Origin: Thalassobaculum fulvum
GTDB lineage: Bacteria; Pseudomonadota; Alphaproteobacteria; Thalassobaculales; Thalassobaculaceae
Direction of reading: 5' to 3'
Length of the DNA stretch: 64,000 nucleotides
Assembly (NCBI RefSeq): GCF_014652915.1
Contig: NZ_BMZS01000011.1
Coordinates: 232,395 to 296,394, forward strand
In this document: positions 25,574 to 33,839 of the stretch, piece after piece
Layout of the letters: every line of letters begins with the position of its first letter
Position numbering within the stretch: the stretch's first letter is position 1
Translations under genes and position numbers: made by a program
Notes under the pieces: model-generated
Databases searched by the model: none
What the model saw: only the letters and a program-made list of their open reading frames with translations
Told to the model about the DNA's origin: nothing

Positions 25574-25774
25574 GCCTCACCCGCCCGGTCGACTGCGCAG
25601 TGTGCCCGTCGCACCGGCCTGCAGCCAGAGGGCGTAACGTCGCGGAAAACCGCGCGGTCTGGCCGGGTGCGCCGGCGATGCGGGCGGGGCCGGCGGGACC
25701 GGTCGCTCCGGGGCCTTGACCGTCAGTGCCCGGCATGGTTCCAGAGATGACCGGGTGTGCCAGGGGAGGGTGTG

Positions 25775-26689
25775 GTGGAGATCGCGCAGGCCCAGATCGA
25801 CCAGCTGAACGATGCCGGCTACTTCCGTCTGGCCGATGCGCTCTCGCCGGAGCTGCTGGCCCGCTGGCAGGCCCTGGCGGACCGGTTCGAGGCCGAAGTG
25901 GTGGCCGAGTACAGGGCCGGCGGGCAGCCTGCCAAGGCGGCGGTCATCGACATACGCGGCGACGCCCGGGCCTACCGCATCGACGACATCCTGGAGCGCG
26001 AGCCGGAGATGGTGCTGGAGCTGCTCGCCTGCCCGGCGCTGATGGCGATCGCCCGGCAGTGCTCCGGCCCCGGCACGGTGCCGCTGGTCGTCGACATCGT
26101 CTACAAGCACCCTTACCCCTACCCGCACATCATCTGGCACCAGGGCGCGGTGCACCCCCGGACCCACCCCTACCTCAACGTCGGGATCTACCTGGACGAT
26201 TCCGATGCCGGCGACGGCTGCCTGCGCTATGTCCCCGGAACCCAGCACGAACTGCTCGACATCAACGCCCTGGAAGAGGCGCATGGCTGGAACCCGCCGG
26301 GCGTGGTCGAGGCCCCGGCGAAGGCCGGCGACATCCTGGTCCAGGACATGATGATCCTGCACAGCTCGGCACCGAAGCGCACGCCCGGGCCGCGCCGCAC
26401 GATCTACGTCGAGTACCGCCCCGCTGCGGCGATCCGCCGGGAGGGCACGTACAGCGAGGCGTGGGTGCGCCTGCGGGAACGCTGGATGGCGATGGTCCTG
26501 CAGCGCTGCGCGCCGGAGGATCGCGTCGGGGTGGACTGCCCGGAGATCGCCGACCTCGCGAGCCCGGCCGAGGAGGCGGAGCACATCATGGCGCTGTGGG
26601 AGCCGCCGGTTCCGGCGCACTACGGGGTCCGCCAGGCCGTGCACCCGGAATACCCGACGCCGTCCGACCTGCGGCATCTGGATCCGTGA
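25775..26689 (+). CDS. PhyH-family Fe(II)/2-oxoglutarate oxygenase-like protein with altered iron site
   Basis: About 304 residues of double-stranded beta-helix fold. The iron motif of PhyH enzymes (HxD, usually WHQDG) reads WHQG here (His122, Gly124), so the carboxylate ligand is missing. The distal His (LHSSAPKR, His196) and the 2-oxoglutarate Arg (GPRR, about 207) remain, as does GCLRYVPGTQH. In 2-oxoglutarate halogenases the same Asp is replaced by Ala or Gly, so halogenation is possible; an inactive or non-iron protein is the alternative. The start is GTG 25775 (GGAGG five bases upstream); GTG 25757 is also in frame. Convergent with the flavoprotein complex genes. Confidence 0.78.
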   Translation: MEIAQAQIDQLNDAGYFRLADALSPELLARWQALADRFEAEVVAEYRAGGQPAKAAVIDIRGDARAYRIDDILEREPEMVLELLACPALMAIARQCSGPGTVPLVVDIVYKHPYPYPHIIWHQGAVHPRTHPYLNVGIYLDDSDAGDGCLRYVPGTQHELLDINALEEAHGWNPPGVVEAPAKAGDILVQDMMILHSSAPKRTPGPRRTIYVEYRPAAAIRREGTYSEAWVRLRERWMAMVLQRCAPEDRVGVDCPEIADLASPAEEAEHIMALWEPPVPAHYGVRQAVHPEYPTPSDLRHLDP

Positions 26690-26711
26690 CCACGGGAGGC
26701 GCGACGACCCG

Positions 26712-28475
26712 CTACTCCGCGGCACTCGCCGGCGGGGCGCCGACGTCGCCGTCGATCAGGCTCTCGCCCGGCTTCACCACCGAGAACTCGACCGGCACCA
26801 TCGCCAGCGCCGGCGCGCCGTCGCCGCCCAGGGTCACCCTTGTGTAGGCGGTGGTCTCCAGGTCGCCGGTCTCCGGGAAGTCCTCGCGGAAGTGGGCGCC
26901 GCGGCTGTCCCGGCGGGCCAGGGCGGCGGTGGCGATCACCTCGGAGATCGCGATCTGGCTCTCCAGGTTCAGCCAGTCGTGCCAGGTCAGGTTGAAGGCG
27001 CGGTCGCCGTCGGCCAGGCCGGTGCGGTGCAGCTCGGCGCGCAGCTCGGCGAGGCCGGCGAGGCCGCGGCGCAGGCCGGCGTCGGTGCGCAGGATCCCGA
27101 CCTCGTCCCACATCAGCTTCCACAGCCGCTCGCGCAGGGCGCCGAGGTCGCCGGCGACCAGGGCGAACGGCGCCTCGGCGCGGGCGACGGCGGCGTCGAC
27201 GGCGGCCCTGTCGGGATCGCGCAAGGGGGTGTTGCGCCGCGGGGCGTCGCGGCCGACGAACGCCGCCATGGTCTCGCCGGCGATGCCGCCGAACACCGTG
27301 GAGTTGGCGACCCCGTTGCCGCCCAGCCGGTTGGCGCCGTGCACCCCGCCGCAATCCTCGCCGGCGGCGAACAGCCCGGGGATGGCGGTCGAGGTGTCGA
27401 TTTCGAACTCGACGCCGCCCATCATGTAGTGGGCGGTCGGCACCACCTCGACCCGGCCGCCGGCCAGGTCGAAGCCGCAGTCGCGGCAGCGTTCGACCAT
27501 GCCCTTGAAGCGCTTGGCCACGCTCTCCGGCCCGAGGTGCCTCATCTCGATCCACGCCCCGCCCATCGGCGTGGTGCGCCCGGCCCGCATCTCGGCGTAG
27601 ATGGCGCGGCTGACGACGTCGCGGGTGGCGCGCTCGCCGGCCCGGTCGTAGTCGGTCATGAAGCGCCTGCCGTCGCCGTTCAGCAGCCAGCCGCCGGCGC
27701 CGCGCAGCCCCTCCTCGAGCACGGTGCCGGTCATCCTCGTGTCGGTGCCGGCCAGCAGCCCGGTCGGGTGGAACTGCACCATCTCCATGTCGCGCAGCGG
27801 CAGCCCGAGGCGCAGCGCCATCGCCATGCCGTCGCACGCCTTGTCGCCGGACGGCGTGTGGTACAGGTACATGGTCGGGCCGCCGCCGGTCGCCAGCAGG
27901 GTCGCCCTGGCCCGCACCAGCCGGTAGCCGCCGGTCCGCATGTCGATCAGCAGCGCGCCGGCGAGGCCGGAGCCGTCGGCCGCCGGCACCAGGGCGATCG
28001 CCCGGTGCTCCTCCAGCCGCCGCACGTTGCGGGCCCAGACCTGCTCCATCAGCCGGTTGATGATCTCGATGCCGGTCAGGTCGCCCTTGTGGACGGTGCG
28101 GTCGAAGGACTGGCCGGCGAACGCCTTCTGGTGCAGCGAGCCGTCCGGGTTGCGGTCGAAGAAGCAGCCGAGCTCGTTCTCCAGTTCGCGCACCCGCTCG
28201 ACCGCGCCCTCGACCAGCCGCCACGCCAGGTCCTGGCGCGGCAGCCACTTGCCGCCGACGATGGTGTCCATGAAGTGCCGCTCGAGGCTGTCGCGCGGGT
28301 CGAGCGCGACGTTGTAGCCGCCCTGCACCATGCGGGTGCAGCCGCACTTGCCCATCAGCCCCTTGACCGCGACCGTGACGTCGAGCTCGGGGTTCGCCTG
28401 CAGGGCGTGCAGCGCCGCGAACAGCCCGGCGCCGCCGGCACCGAGGATCAGGATGTCGGTGTCCAATTGCTCCAT
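26712..28475 (-). CDS. Fumarate reductase / succinate dehydrogenase-type flavoprotein subunit
   Basis: A 587-residue flavoprotein with FAD-binding GAGGAGLFAALHAL (residues 12-25). Catalytic residues of the family are present: EMVQFHPTG, the Arg in RATRDVVSRAIY, TAHYMMGG and GANRLGGN. The histidine that carries covalent FAD in SdhA/FrdA is replaced by Cys46 (GCTRMVQGG). E. coli FrdA with that His changed keeps fumarate reduction but loses succinate oxidation, which suggests a reductase or different dicarboxylate substrate. It is the last gene of a B-C-D-A operon, 4 bp after the second anchor gene. Confidence 0.88.
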   Translation of the reverse strand: MEQLDTDILILGAGGAGLFAALHALQANPELDVTVAVKGLMGKCGCTRMVQGGYNVALDPRDSLERHFMDTIVGGKWLPRQDLAWRLVEGAVERVRELENELGCFFDRNPDGSLHQKAFAGQSFDRTVHKGDLTGIEIINRLMEQVWARNVRRLEEHRAIALVPAADGSGLAGALLIDMRTGGYRLVRARATLLATGGGPTMYLYHTPSGDKACDGMAMALRLGLPLRDMEMVQFHPTGLLAGTDTRMTGTVLEEGLRGAGGWLLNGDGRRFMTDYDRAGERATRDVVSRAIYAEMRAGRTTPMGGAWIEMRHLGPESVAKRFKGMVERCRDCGFDLAGGRVEVVPTAHYMMGGVEFEIDTSTAIPGLFAAGEDCGGVHGANRLGGNGVANSTVFGGIAGETMAAFVGRDAPRRNTPLRDPDRAAVDAAVARAEAPFALVAGDLGALRERLWKLMWDEVGILRTDAGLRRGLAGLAELRAELHRTGLADGDRAFNLTWHDWLNLESQIAISEVIATAALARRDSRGAHFREDFPETGDLETTAYTRVTLGGDGAPALAMVPVEFSVVKPGESLIDGDVGAPPASAAE

Positions 28476-28479
28476 CGGC

Positions 28480-28821
28480 TCAGCCCACTCGCAGGAGGAA
28501 GATCGCGCCGACCGCCACGGCGGTGACGGCACCCAGACCGATCAGCCCCTTGCGGCTGTCGCGCCACGGCAGGAACTCCAGCGCCATCACCCTGAGGCCG
28601 GCGCACAGATGCACGGTCAGCAGCACCACCAGCCCCCATTCGGCGATCTTGAAGACCGGGTTGTCGGCCGCGCTGAGGAACCGGTCGAGGGCGGCATCGG
28701 ACTCCAGCGCCAGGCCGAGGGCCAGGAAGTGCAGCGGCAGGAACAGCGCCAGCGCCACGCCCGAGACCCGGTGCGCCACGAACGCCCAGAAGCCGGGGTG
28801 GTTGCGCGACGGCCGGATCAC
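28480..28821 (-). CDS. Membrane anchor subunit of the SDH/FRD-like complex (second)
   Basis: A 113-residue protein with three membrane helices (about residues 13-32, 50-75 and 85-108). Conserved His in LPLHFLALG (about 27) and TVHLCAGLRVMALEF (about 70) can serve as haem b or quinone-site ligands as in cytochrome b-type anchors. The ATG overlaps the stop of the first anchor gene (ATGA, 28818-28821). It ties the flavoprotein and iron-sulfur subunits to the quinone pool. Confidence 0.8.
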   Translation of the reverse strand: MIRPSRNHPGFWAFVAHRVSGVALALFLPLHFLALGLALESDAALDRFLSAADNPVFKIAEWGLVVLLTVHLCAGLRVMALEFLPWRDSRKGLIGLGAVTAVAVGAIFLLRVG

Positions 28822-29153
28822 GGCACCGCCACCACGGCGATCACCGCGCGGGCGCCGAGTCCGGCCAGCAGCAGCCCGAGCGCGATCGTGGCGAACCCCA
28901 GAGACCGGCCGCGCCAGGAAGTGTGCTCGTGGATCACGTTGCGCAGCCCGATCGGCGCGTGGATCGCGGCGGCCAGCACGAACAGCCCGTAGAACGCCGC
29001 CCAGCCGACGCTGCCGCGGGTCCGGCCGAGGATCTCGGCGGCGGTCAGCCCGCCCTCGACCGCGATCAGGATCAGCCCGAGATGCACCAGCACCAGGGGT
29101 GCGAGGATCAGCGCGGTCGCCCGCTGCAGCAGGTACAGCCGGGCCGGGCTCAA
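28818..29153 (-). CDS. Membrane anchor subunit of the SDH/FRD-like complex (first), TTG start
   Basis: A 111-residue protein with three helices and His in LVLVHLGLILI (about 19) and AIHAPIGLRNVIHEH (about 67-75). No ATG or GTG is available; TTG at 29153 overlaps the iron-sulfur gene stop as TTGA, in parallel with the ATGA junction to the next gene, so it is the likely start. The reading frame stays open far upstream, but only as a shadow of the iron-sulfur gene. Confidence 0.78.
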   Translation of the reverse strand: MSPARLYLLQRATALILAPLVLVHLGLILIAVEGGLTAAEILGRTRGSVGWAAFYGLFVLAAAIHAPIGLRNVIHEHTSWRGRSLGFATIALGLLLAGLGARAVIAVVAVP

Positions 29154-29890
29154 GGCAGTCCGCTTCCGACCAGGTCGAGCAGCGACCGGCGCTTGAGGCC
29201 GGCGATCCCGGCGGTCGGGTTCAGGCCGACCGGGCAGTGCTCGACGCAGCTGCCGTGGGTGTGGCAGGAGTGGCACCCGCCGCCGGCAGCAGCCGCCTGC
29301 AGCACGCCGCGGCGGTCGCCGTCGCGCTCGTCGTTGACCAGGGTCCAGGCCCGGTTCAGGGCGGCCGGGCCGAGGTAGTCCGGGTCCCAGCCGACCACGT
29401 CGCAGGCGGCATGGCAGACCGCGCAGTTGATGCACTCGATGCCGGCGTCGGCGGCCTTGCGGGCCGGGCTCTCCGGGCTGACCGGGGCGAGCGGATCGGC
29501 CCGGTTGCGGGTCGGCGTGAACCGGCCCTGGGCGCGCTGCCACTTCTCGAAGAACGGCGTCAGGTCGACCGCCAGGTCCTTGATCCGGGGCAGGTTGCGC
29601 AGCGGCTCGATCCGCAGCCGGCGGTCGGCGCCGGCGACCTTCGAGACATGGGTGCGGCAGGTCCAGCGCGGCCGGCCGTTGACGGTCATCGCGCACGATC
29701 CGCACACCCCGACCCGGCAGGCGAAGCGATAGGCCAGCGCCGGCGCGGCGTGGCGCTGGATCCAGGTCACGACGTCGAGCACGGTCTGGTTGGCGCGGTG
29801 CGGCACCGCGAAGGTCTCGAACCGGCCCTCGTCGCGCCCGCGCCAGACCTCGACCGACAGCCGCTCCCGTTCGTCCCGGGCGGCGGTCAT
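29150..29890 (-). CDS. Iron-sulfur subunit of the SDH/FRD-like complex
   Basis: A 246-residue protein with an N-terminal [2Fe-2S] domain: Cys58, Cys63, Cys66 and Cys78 in CRVGVCGSC and WTCRTH. A C-terminal domain has CINCAVCHAAC and CHSCHTHGSCVEHCP, giving the [4Fe-4S] and third cluster ligands. It carries electrons between quinone and the flavoprotein. First subunit gene of the operon; the NTF2-like gene lies 9 bp upstream on the same strand. Confidence 0.9.
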   Translation of the reverse strand: MTAARDERERLSVEVWRGRDEGRFETFAVPHRANQTVLDVVTWIQRHAAPALAYRFACRVGVCGSCAMTVNGRPRWTCRTHVSKVAGADRRLRIEPLRNLPRIKDLAVDLTPFFEKWQRAQGRFTPTRNRADPLAPVSPESPARKAADAGIECINCAVCHAACDVVGWDPDYLGPAALNRAWTLVNDERDGDRRGVLQAAAAGGGCHSCHTHGSCVEHCPVGLNPTAGIAGLKRRSLLDLVGSGLP

Positions 29891-29899
29891 GGAGGGGCG

Positions 29900-30319
29900 C
29901 TACTCGGCGGCCTGGGCGGTTGCGGCGGGCAGGGCGCCCGCGGCGTCCTCGATCAGGACCCAGCTGTATACCTTGGAGACGATCTGCCAGCGGCCGTCCA
30001 GCTTCACGAAGTTCAGGTAGTCGGTGAACAGCTTCGGCTCGATCCCGATCCGGCAGGTCACCAGCGCGGTCTCCGGGCCGGACAGGTGGATCGACAAGAT
30101 CCGGTCGTAGCGCGCCTGGCCGGTCCGGGCCGGGTTGGTGCGCGCCGCGATGCGCGCATAGACCGCCTCCATGTCCTCGTCGGCCAGCGTGCCGCCGGTG
30201 CCGGAGATCAGGTGGCAGCACGGGTGGAACACCCGCTTCAGGGTCCCGACGTCGCCCTCGTAGAAGCCGTCGAAATACAGCTGCATGGCGGCGGCCAGTT
30301 CGGCGTAGGCGGTCGACAT
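29900..30319 (-). CDS. NTF2-like fold protein (lumazine-binding / SnoaL type)
   Basis: A 139-residue single-domain protein of the NTF2-like superfamily. LYFDGFYEGDVGTLKRVFHPCC is the typical helical opening (key YFDGFYEGD), and DGRWQIVSKVYS the closing strand. Such proteins bind or isomerise small substrates. It begins the operon of the quinone-linked flavoprotein complex (9 bp before the iron-sulfur gene), which suggests it helps process that enzyme's substrate. GGGAGG precedes ATG 30319. Confidence 0.8.
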   Translation of the reverse strand: MSTAYAELAAAMQLYFDGFYEGDVGTLKRVFHPCCHLISGTGGTLADEDMEAVYARIAARTNPARTGQARYDRILSIHLSGPETALVTCRIGIEPKLFTDYLNFVKLDGRWQIVSKVYSWVLIEDAAGALPAATAQAAE

Positions 30320-30501
30320 CACGGCCTCCCTTTCGGTTCTGATTGTTGGCCGGAGTATGGACCCGGGCGGCGGGAGCGTGCAACGGGAGGCGGCGGTGAA
30401 CTGCCGCATACAGCCGGGGGCACGCAAGCCCGTTTTCGCCGGCCGTCTTGGCGAATACAATGGGTCGCAAGGATTTGGGCCGCGAAGGAAGGGAACGGGC
30501 A

Positions 30502-31725
30502 ATGGATCCGGCGACGCTGGCGGCGCTCTACACGGCGTTCTACACGGCCCTTGGGACCCTCGGGCTGGTGGCGGCCGACACTTACATCAACGCCAACACC
30601 ATGTACCTGGAGACGACGGTCTCCGAGGGCGTCAAGGAGGAGGGCTACGAGCCGGAAGTGGTCGATGGCATCTTCGTTGCGGAGGCCAAGAAGATCACCT
30701 CCACGCCGTCCCTGGTGGCCGCACCGAAGATCCAGTCCAGCAAGACCGTGCCGGTGTCCGCGGCGCTGGCCAAGGCGGCCGGACTGGAGAGCGCGCTGGT
30801 CGCGCTGCAGGGACTGATGGGCTTCATACCGCCGAAGATGGTCGCCAGCATCATCGCCGAGGACCAGAAGCAGCGGGTCCAGGTGGTGCAGTCGTCGAAT
30901 GGCGGCGTGTCCGAGCACGTCGTCGGCGAAGAGGCCGACCTGAAGCTGGTGCTGACCGGCTACGATCCGCAGACCGGCTATTTCTACGTGACGGTCGAGG
31001 GCCGAACCGCCGACGAGGACGTCGACGAGCTCATCAAGGACGCCGCGTTCGAGGCGGTGCTCAAGCTCGAGCCCTATCTGGCGCTGCTCTACAGGGTCAA
31101 CGAACGGGCCGAGGCGGGCGAGGACCTGGCGCCGGCGCGCAAGCTGATCGACGAGGCCATCGCCGCGCAACCGGGGGCGATCGTTCACAAGCACCGGGCG
31201 TTGCTGGAGAATCTGCGCGGCATCGTCGCGCTGTTGGAGCAGAACCAAATCCTGGCGCGGCAGGACTTCAGCCGGGCGATCGCTTCCGATCCCAACCAGC
31301 CGGTCGGGTTTCTGAACCTGGCGTTCCTGGAGGTGCACGAGGATCACTACCAGGAGGCCATCAGGCTGGCGGAGAAGGTCATCCACCCGAAGATGTGGCC
31401 GGTCACCACGGACCCGGTCCTGCGGGCGAGCGGCTATACCATCAAGGGCGTGGCCGAGACCGAGATGGGCGACTACCGCGCGGCCGGGGAGAGTTTCCGG
31501 AACGCGGTCGCTCTGAATCCGAAGTCGTCCGAAGTGTACGTCTACTGGGCCCGCATGCTGCGCAAGGCCGGCCGCCCGGCCGAGGCCGCCGAGAAGTTCG
31601 ACATGGCGCGGCAGAACTCGATCCACTTCGAGAACTTCCCGGAGATGGCGCTGCTGTACTTCTGGCTGACCGAGAAGGGCCAGGTGCCGCTGGAGCGTCG
31701 TCTGGGCATGGTCGAGGAACTCTGA
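30502..31725 (+). CDS. TPR-repeat protein with N-terminal membrane segment
   Basis: A 407-residue protein. Residues about 5-25 are hydrophobic (LAALYTAFYTALGTLGLVAA), probably a membrane anchor or uncleaved signal. The C-terminal half (about 205-400) holds TPR-like helix pairs such as DFSRAIASDPNQPVGFLNLA and SFRNAVALNPKSSEVYVYWA (each spans one repeat). The middle part is not recognised. ATG 30502 is chosen, with GGAAGGGAA upstream. Single gene flanked by a divergent operon; a scaffold role is likely but the partner is unknown. Confidence 0.75.
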   Translation: MDPATLAALYTAFYTALGTLGLVAADTYINANTMYLETTVSEGVKEEGYEPEVVDGIFVAEAKKITSTPSLVAAPKIQSSKTVPVSAALAKAAGLESALVALQGLMGFIPPKMVASIIAEDQKQRVQVVQSSNGGVSEHVVGEEADLKLVLTGYDPQTGYFYVTVEGRTADEDVDELIKDAAFEAVLKLEPYLALLYRVNERAEAGEDLAPARKLIDEAIAAQPGAIVHKHRALLENLRGIVALLEQNQILARQDFSRAIASDPNQPVGFLNLAFLEVHEDHYQEAIRLAEKVIHPKMWPVTTDPVLRASGYTIKGVAETEMGDYRAAGESFRNAVALNPKSSEVYVYWARMLRKAGRPAEAAEKFDMARQNSIHFENFPEMALLYFWLTEKGQVPLERRLGMVEEL

Positions 31726-31909
31726 GGCCGCGGTCGCGGATCTGGCCGGCCGGGCCGCCGCGCCCGGCCGGCGGTGCCGATTCGGAACGCGACCGTCCCG
31801 ATCCGGGCGCCAATCGCAGCGTTGAAAACGCGGGCATCCCCACAACCTCGATTAGCCGGGTTCAACCGGCGTCGTTCGCCGGTGTGCGAACAGGAACAGG
31901 AAGGCTCCG

Positions 31910-32785
31910 ATGACGACCGATACCGAGTACACGCCGCCGAAGGTCTGGGAATGGAAGGCCCCGAGCGGCGGCCGTTTCGCCAACATCAACCGCCCGATCG
32001 CCGGGCCGACCCACGACAAGGACCTGCCGGTCGGCAGGCACCCGATGCAGCTGTACTCGCTCGGCACGCCGAACGGCCAGAAGGTCACGATCATGCTCGA
32101 GGAGCTGCTGGCCCTCGGGCACGCCGGCGCCGAGTACGACGCGTGGCCGATCAAGATCGGCGAGGGCGAGCAGTTCGGCAGCGGCTTCGTCGCGGTCAAC
32201 CCGAACTCGAAGATCCCGGCCCTGGTGGACCGGTCGGGCGCCAAGCCGATCCGGGTCTTCGAGTCCGGTGCGATCCTGGTGTACCTGGCCGAGAAGTTCG
32301 GCGCGTTCCTGCCGACCGCGCCGGCCGAGCGGGCCGAATGCCTGTCCTGGCTGTTCTGGCAGATGGGCTCCGCGCCCTATCTCGGCGGCGGCTTCGGCCA
32401 CTTCTACGCCTACGCGCCGTCGAAGATGCAGTACCCGATCGACCGCTTCACCATGGAGACCAAGCGCCAGCTCGACGTGCTCGACCGGCGGCTGGCGGAG
32501 AGCCGGTATCTCGCCGGCGACGAGTACACGGTCGCCGACATGGCGGTGTGGCCGTGGTACGGCAACCTGGTGCTGGGGGCGCTGTACAACGCCGCCGAGT
32601 TCCTGGACGTGAAGTCCTACGCGAACGTCGTGCGCTGGGCCGAGGAGATCCTGGCCCGGCCGGCGGTGCAGCGCGGCCGCAAGGTCAACCGGTTCTCGGG
32701 CCCGCTGGAGGACCAGCTGCACGAACGCCACGACGCCGGCGACTTCGACACCCGCACCGCCGACAAGCTGCAGGCCGCGGAATAG
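31910..32785 (+). CDS. yghU: Glutathione S-transferase, YghU / disulfide-bond oxidoreductase type
   Basis: A 291-residue GST with the extended N-terminus of the YghU (Nu) class. It contains INRPIAGPTHDKDLPVG (about residue 26; key NRPIAGPTHD) and LYSLGTPNGQKVTIMLEE, where the Thr/Asn pair of Nu-class enzymes lies. ESGAILVYLAEKFG is the glutathione-binding turn. These enzymes have disulfide reductase and weak peroxidase activity with glutathione in the cytoplasm. It is 184 bp after the TPR gene and convergent with a LysR gene. Confidence 0.92.
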   Translation: MTTDTEYTPPKVWEWKAPSGGRFANINRPIAGPTHDKDLPVGRHPMQLYSLGTPNGQKVTIMLEELLALGHAGAEYDAWPIKIGEGEQFGSGFVAVNPNSKIPALVDRSGAKPIRVFESGAILVYLAEKFGAFLPTAPAERAECLSWLFWQMGSAPYLGGGFGHFYAYAPSKMQYPIDRFTMETKRQLDVLDRRLAESRYLAGDEYTVADMAVWPWYGNLVLGALYNAAEFLDVKSYANVVRWAEEILARPAVQRGRKVNRFSGPLEDQLHERHDAGDFDTRTADKLQAAE

Positions 32786-32827
32786 CCGGCATCCCGGCCG
32801 GTTCCGCGGGCGCTGAACCGGCCGGGG

Positions 32828-33694
32828 CTATGCCAGCCGGCGGCGGGCGCAGGCCTCGACGATCTCCCGCAGGTCGGCCGCCGCCGGGTGGATGCGGTCG
32901 GCCGTCAGCAGGCGCAGCTCGATCCTCGGCAGGTCGGGCAGGCCGGCCGAGGGATCGACCTCGACGATGTCCGGCGGCACCCGATGGCGGGTCCGGACGG
33001 TCACGCCGTGCCGCAGCCGCAGCGCTGCCCACACCCCGGGCAGGCTCGGGGTCGTCAACGCCAGCCGCCACCGGTGCCCGGCCCGGTCCAGCGCCTTGAG
33101 CGCGCCCTGGCGGAACAGGCACGGATGGTCGAACAGGATCAGCGGCAGCGGAGTCGCCGCCGCGACGTCCTGAGCCGCCTGCGGCGCCAGCCACACCATC
33201 GGCAGGGACGCGATCAGCGTCCCGTGCCCGTCCGAGCCTGCCGGGAAGAACGCCATCGCGACATCGATCCGGCCGGCCCGGACCTCGGCCTCCAGGACTT
33301 GGTTGCGGCCGGCCCGCACCTCCACGTGCACCCCGGGCCGGACCCGTGCGAACCGGTCGAGGGCATCCGGCATGACGTCCTCGAACAAGTCCTGCGGCAG
33401 CCCCATCCGGACGCTTGCGGCGGCGGCGGTCGCGCCGATCGAGACCGCCGCCTCGTCGTTCAGGGCGATGATCCGGCGGGCATAGGCCAGCAGCGCGTCG
33501 CCGGCCTCGGTCGGGACCAGGTGCCGGCCGCTGCGGGCGAACAGCGGCCGGCCGGCCTGCTCCTCCAGCTTCCGGATCTGCATGCTGACGGCCGACTGCG
33601 ACCGGCCGAGCTGGACCGCCGCGCGGGCGAAGCTGCCGAGCTCGGTGCCGGCGACCATCGTGCGCAGCGCATCCATGTCGAAGTTCGTGGCCAT
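32828..33694 (-). CDS. LysR-family transcriptional regulator
   Basis: A 288-residue LysR protein. The N-terminal winged HTH (about residues 8-65) has SFARAAVQLGRSQSAVSMQIRKLEEQAG (key QSAVSMQIRKLE). The substrate-binding domain follows to the end. ATG 33694 is chosen because an upstream ATG (33727) lies inside the promoter inverted repeat. Divergent from the RraA-like gene, which it probably regulates through the site at 33723-33749. Confidence 0.9.
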   Translation of the reverse strand: MATNFDMDALRTMVAGTELGSFARAAVQLGRSQSAVSMQIRKLEEQAGRPLFARSGRHLVPTEAGDALLAYARRIIALNDEAAVSIGATAAAASVRMGLPQDLFEDVMPDALDRFARVRPGVHVEVRAGRNQVLEAEVRAGRIDVAMAFFPAGSDGHGTLIASLPMVWLAPQAAQDVAAATPLPLILFDHPCLFRQGALKALDRAGHRWRLALTTPSLPGVWAALRLRHGVTVRTRHRVPPDIVEVDPSAGLPDLPRIELRLLTADRIHPAAADLREIVEACARRRLA

Positions 33695-33722
33695 CGTTCC
33701 GAATTCCAGGATCATCAGTTCA

Positions 33723-33749
33723 AACATATTCGTTATTCGAAAATATGTT
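33723..33749. promoter_or_regulatory. Inverted repeat in the LysR / RraA-like divergent promoter
   Basis: AACATATT (33723-33730) and AATATGTT (33742-33749), 8-bp perfect arms with an 11-bp spacer. It sits 29 bp before the LysR start and 91 bp before the divergent gene. It fits a LysR-type activator and autoregulator site. Confidence 0.6.
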
Positions 33750-33839
33750 CGGGCGCTAGCGTGACCCTGCACCGGCCGCGACGGGGGCGATCCCGCCGCC
33801 GCTGCGCCGGCCGCTGGCCCCCGCCCGGAGGAAACGACC

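Noticed and set aside
23640..25736. Very long open frame (698 codons) on the minus strand
   Set aside because: Arg/Pro/Ala-rich low-complexity product in another frame of the dehydrogenase and DUF3422 genes; typical of GC-rich shadow frames.
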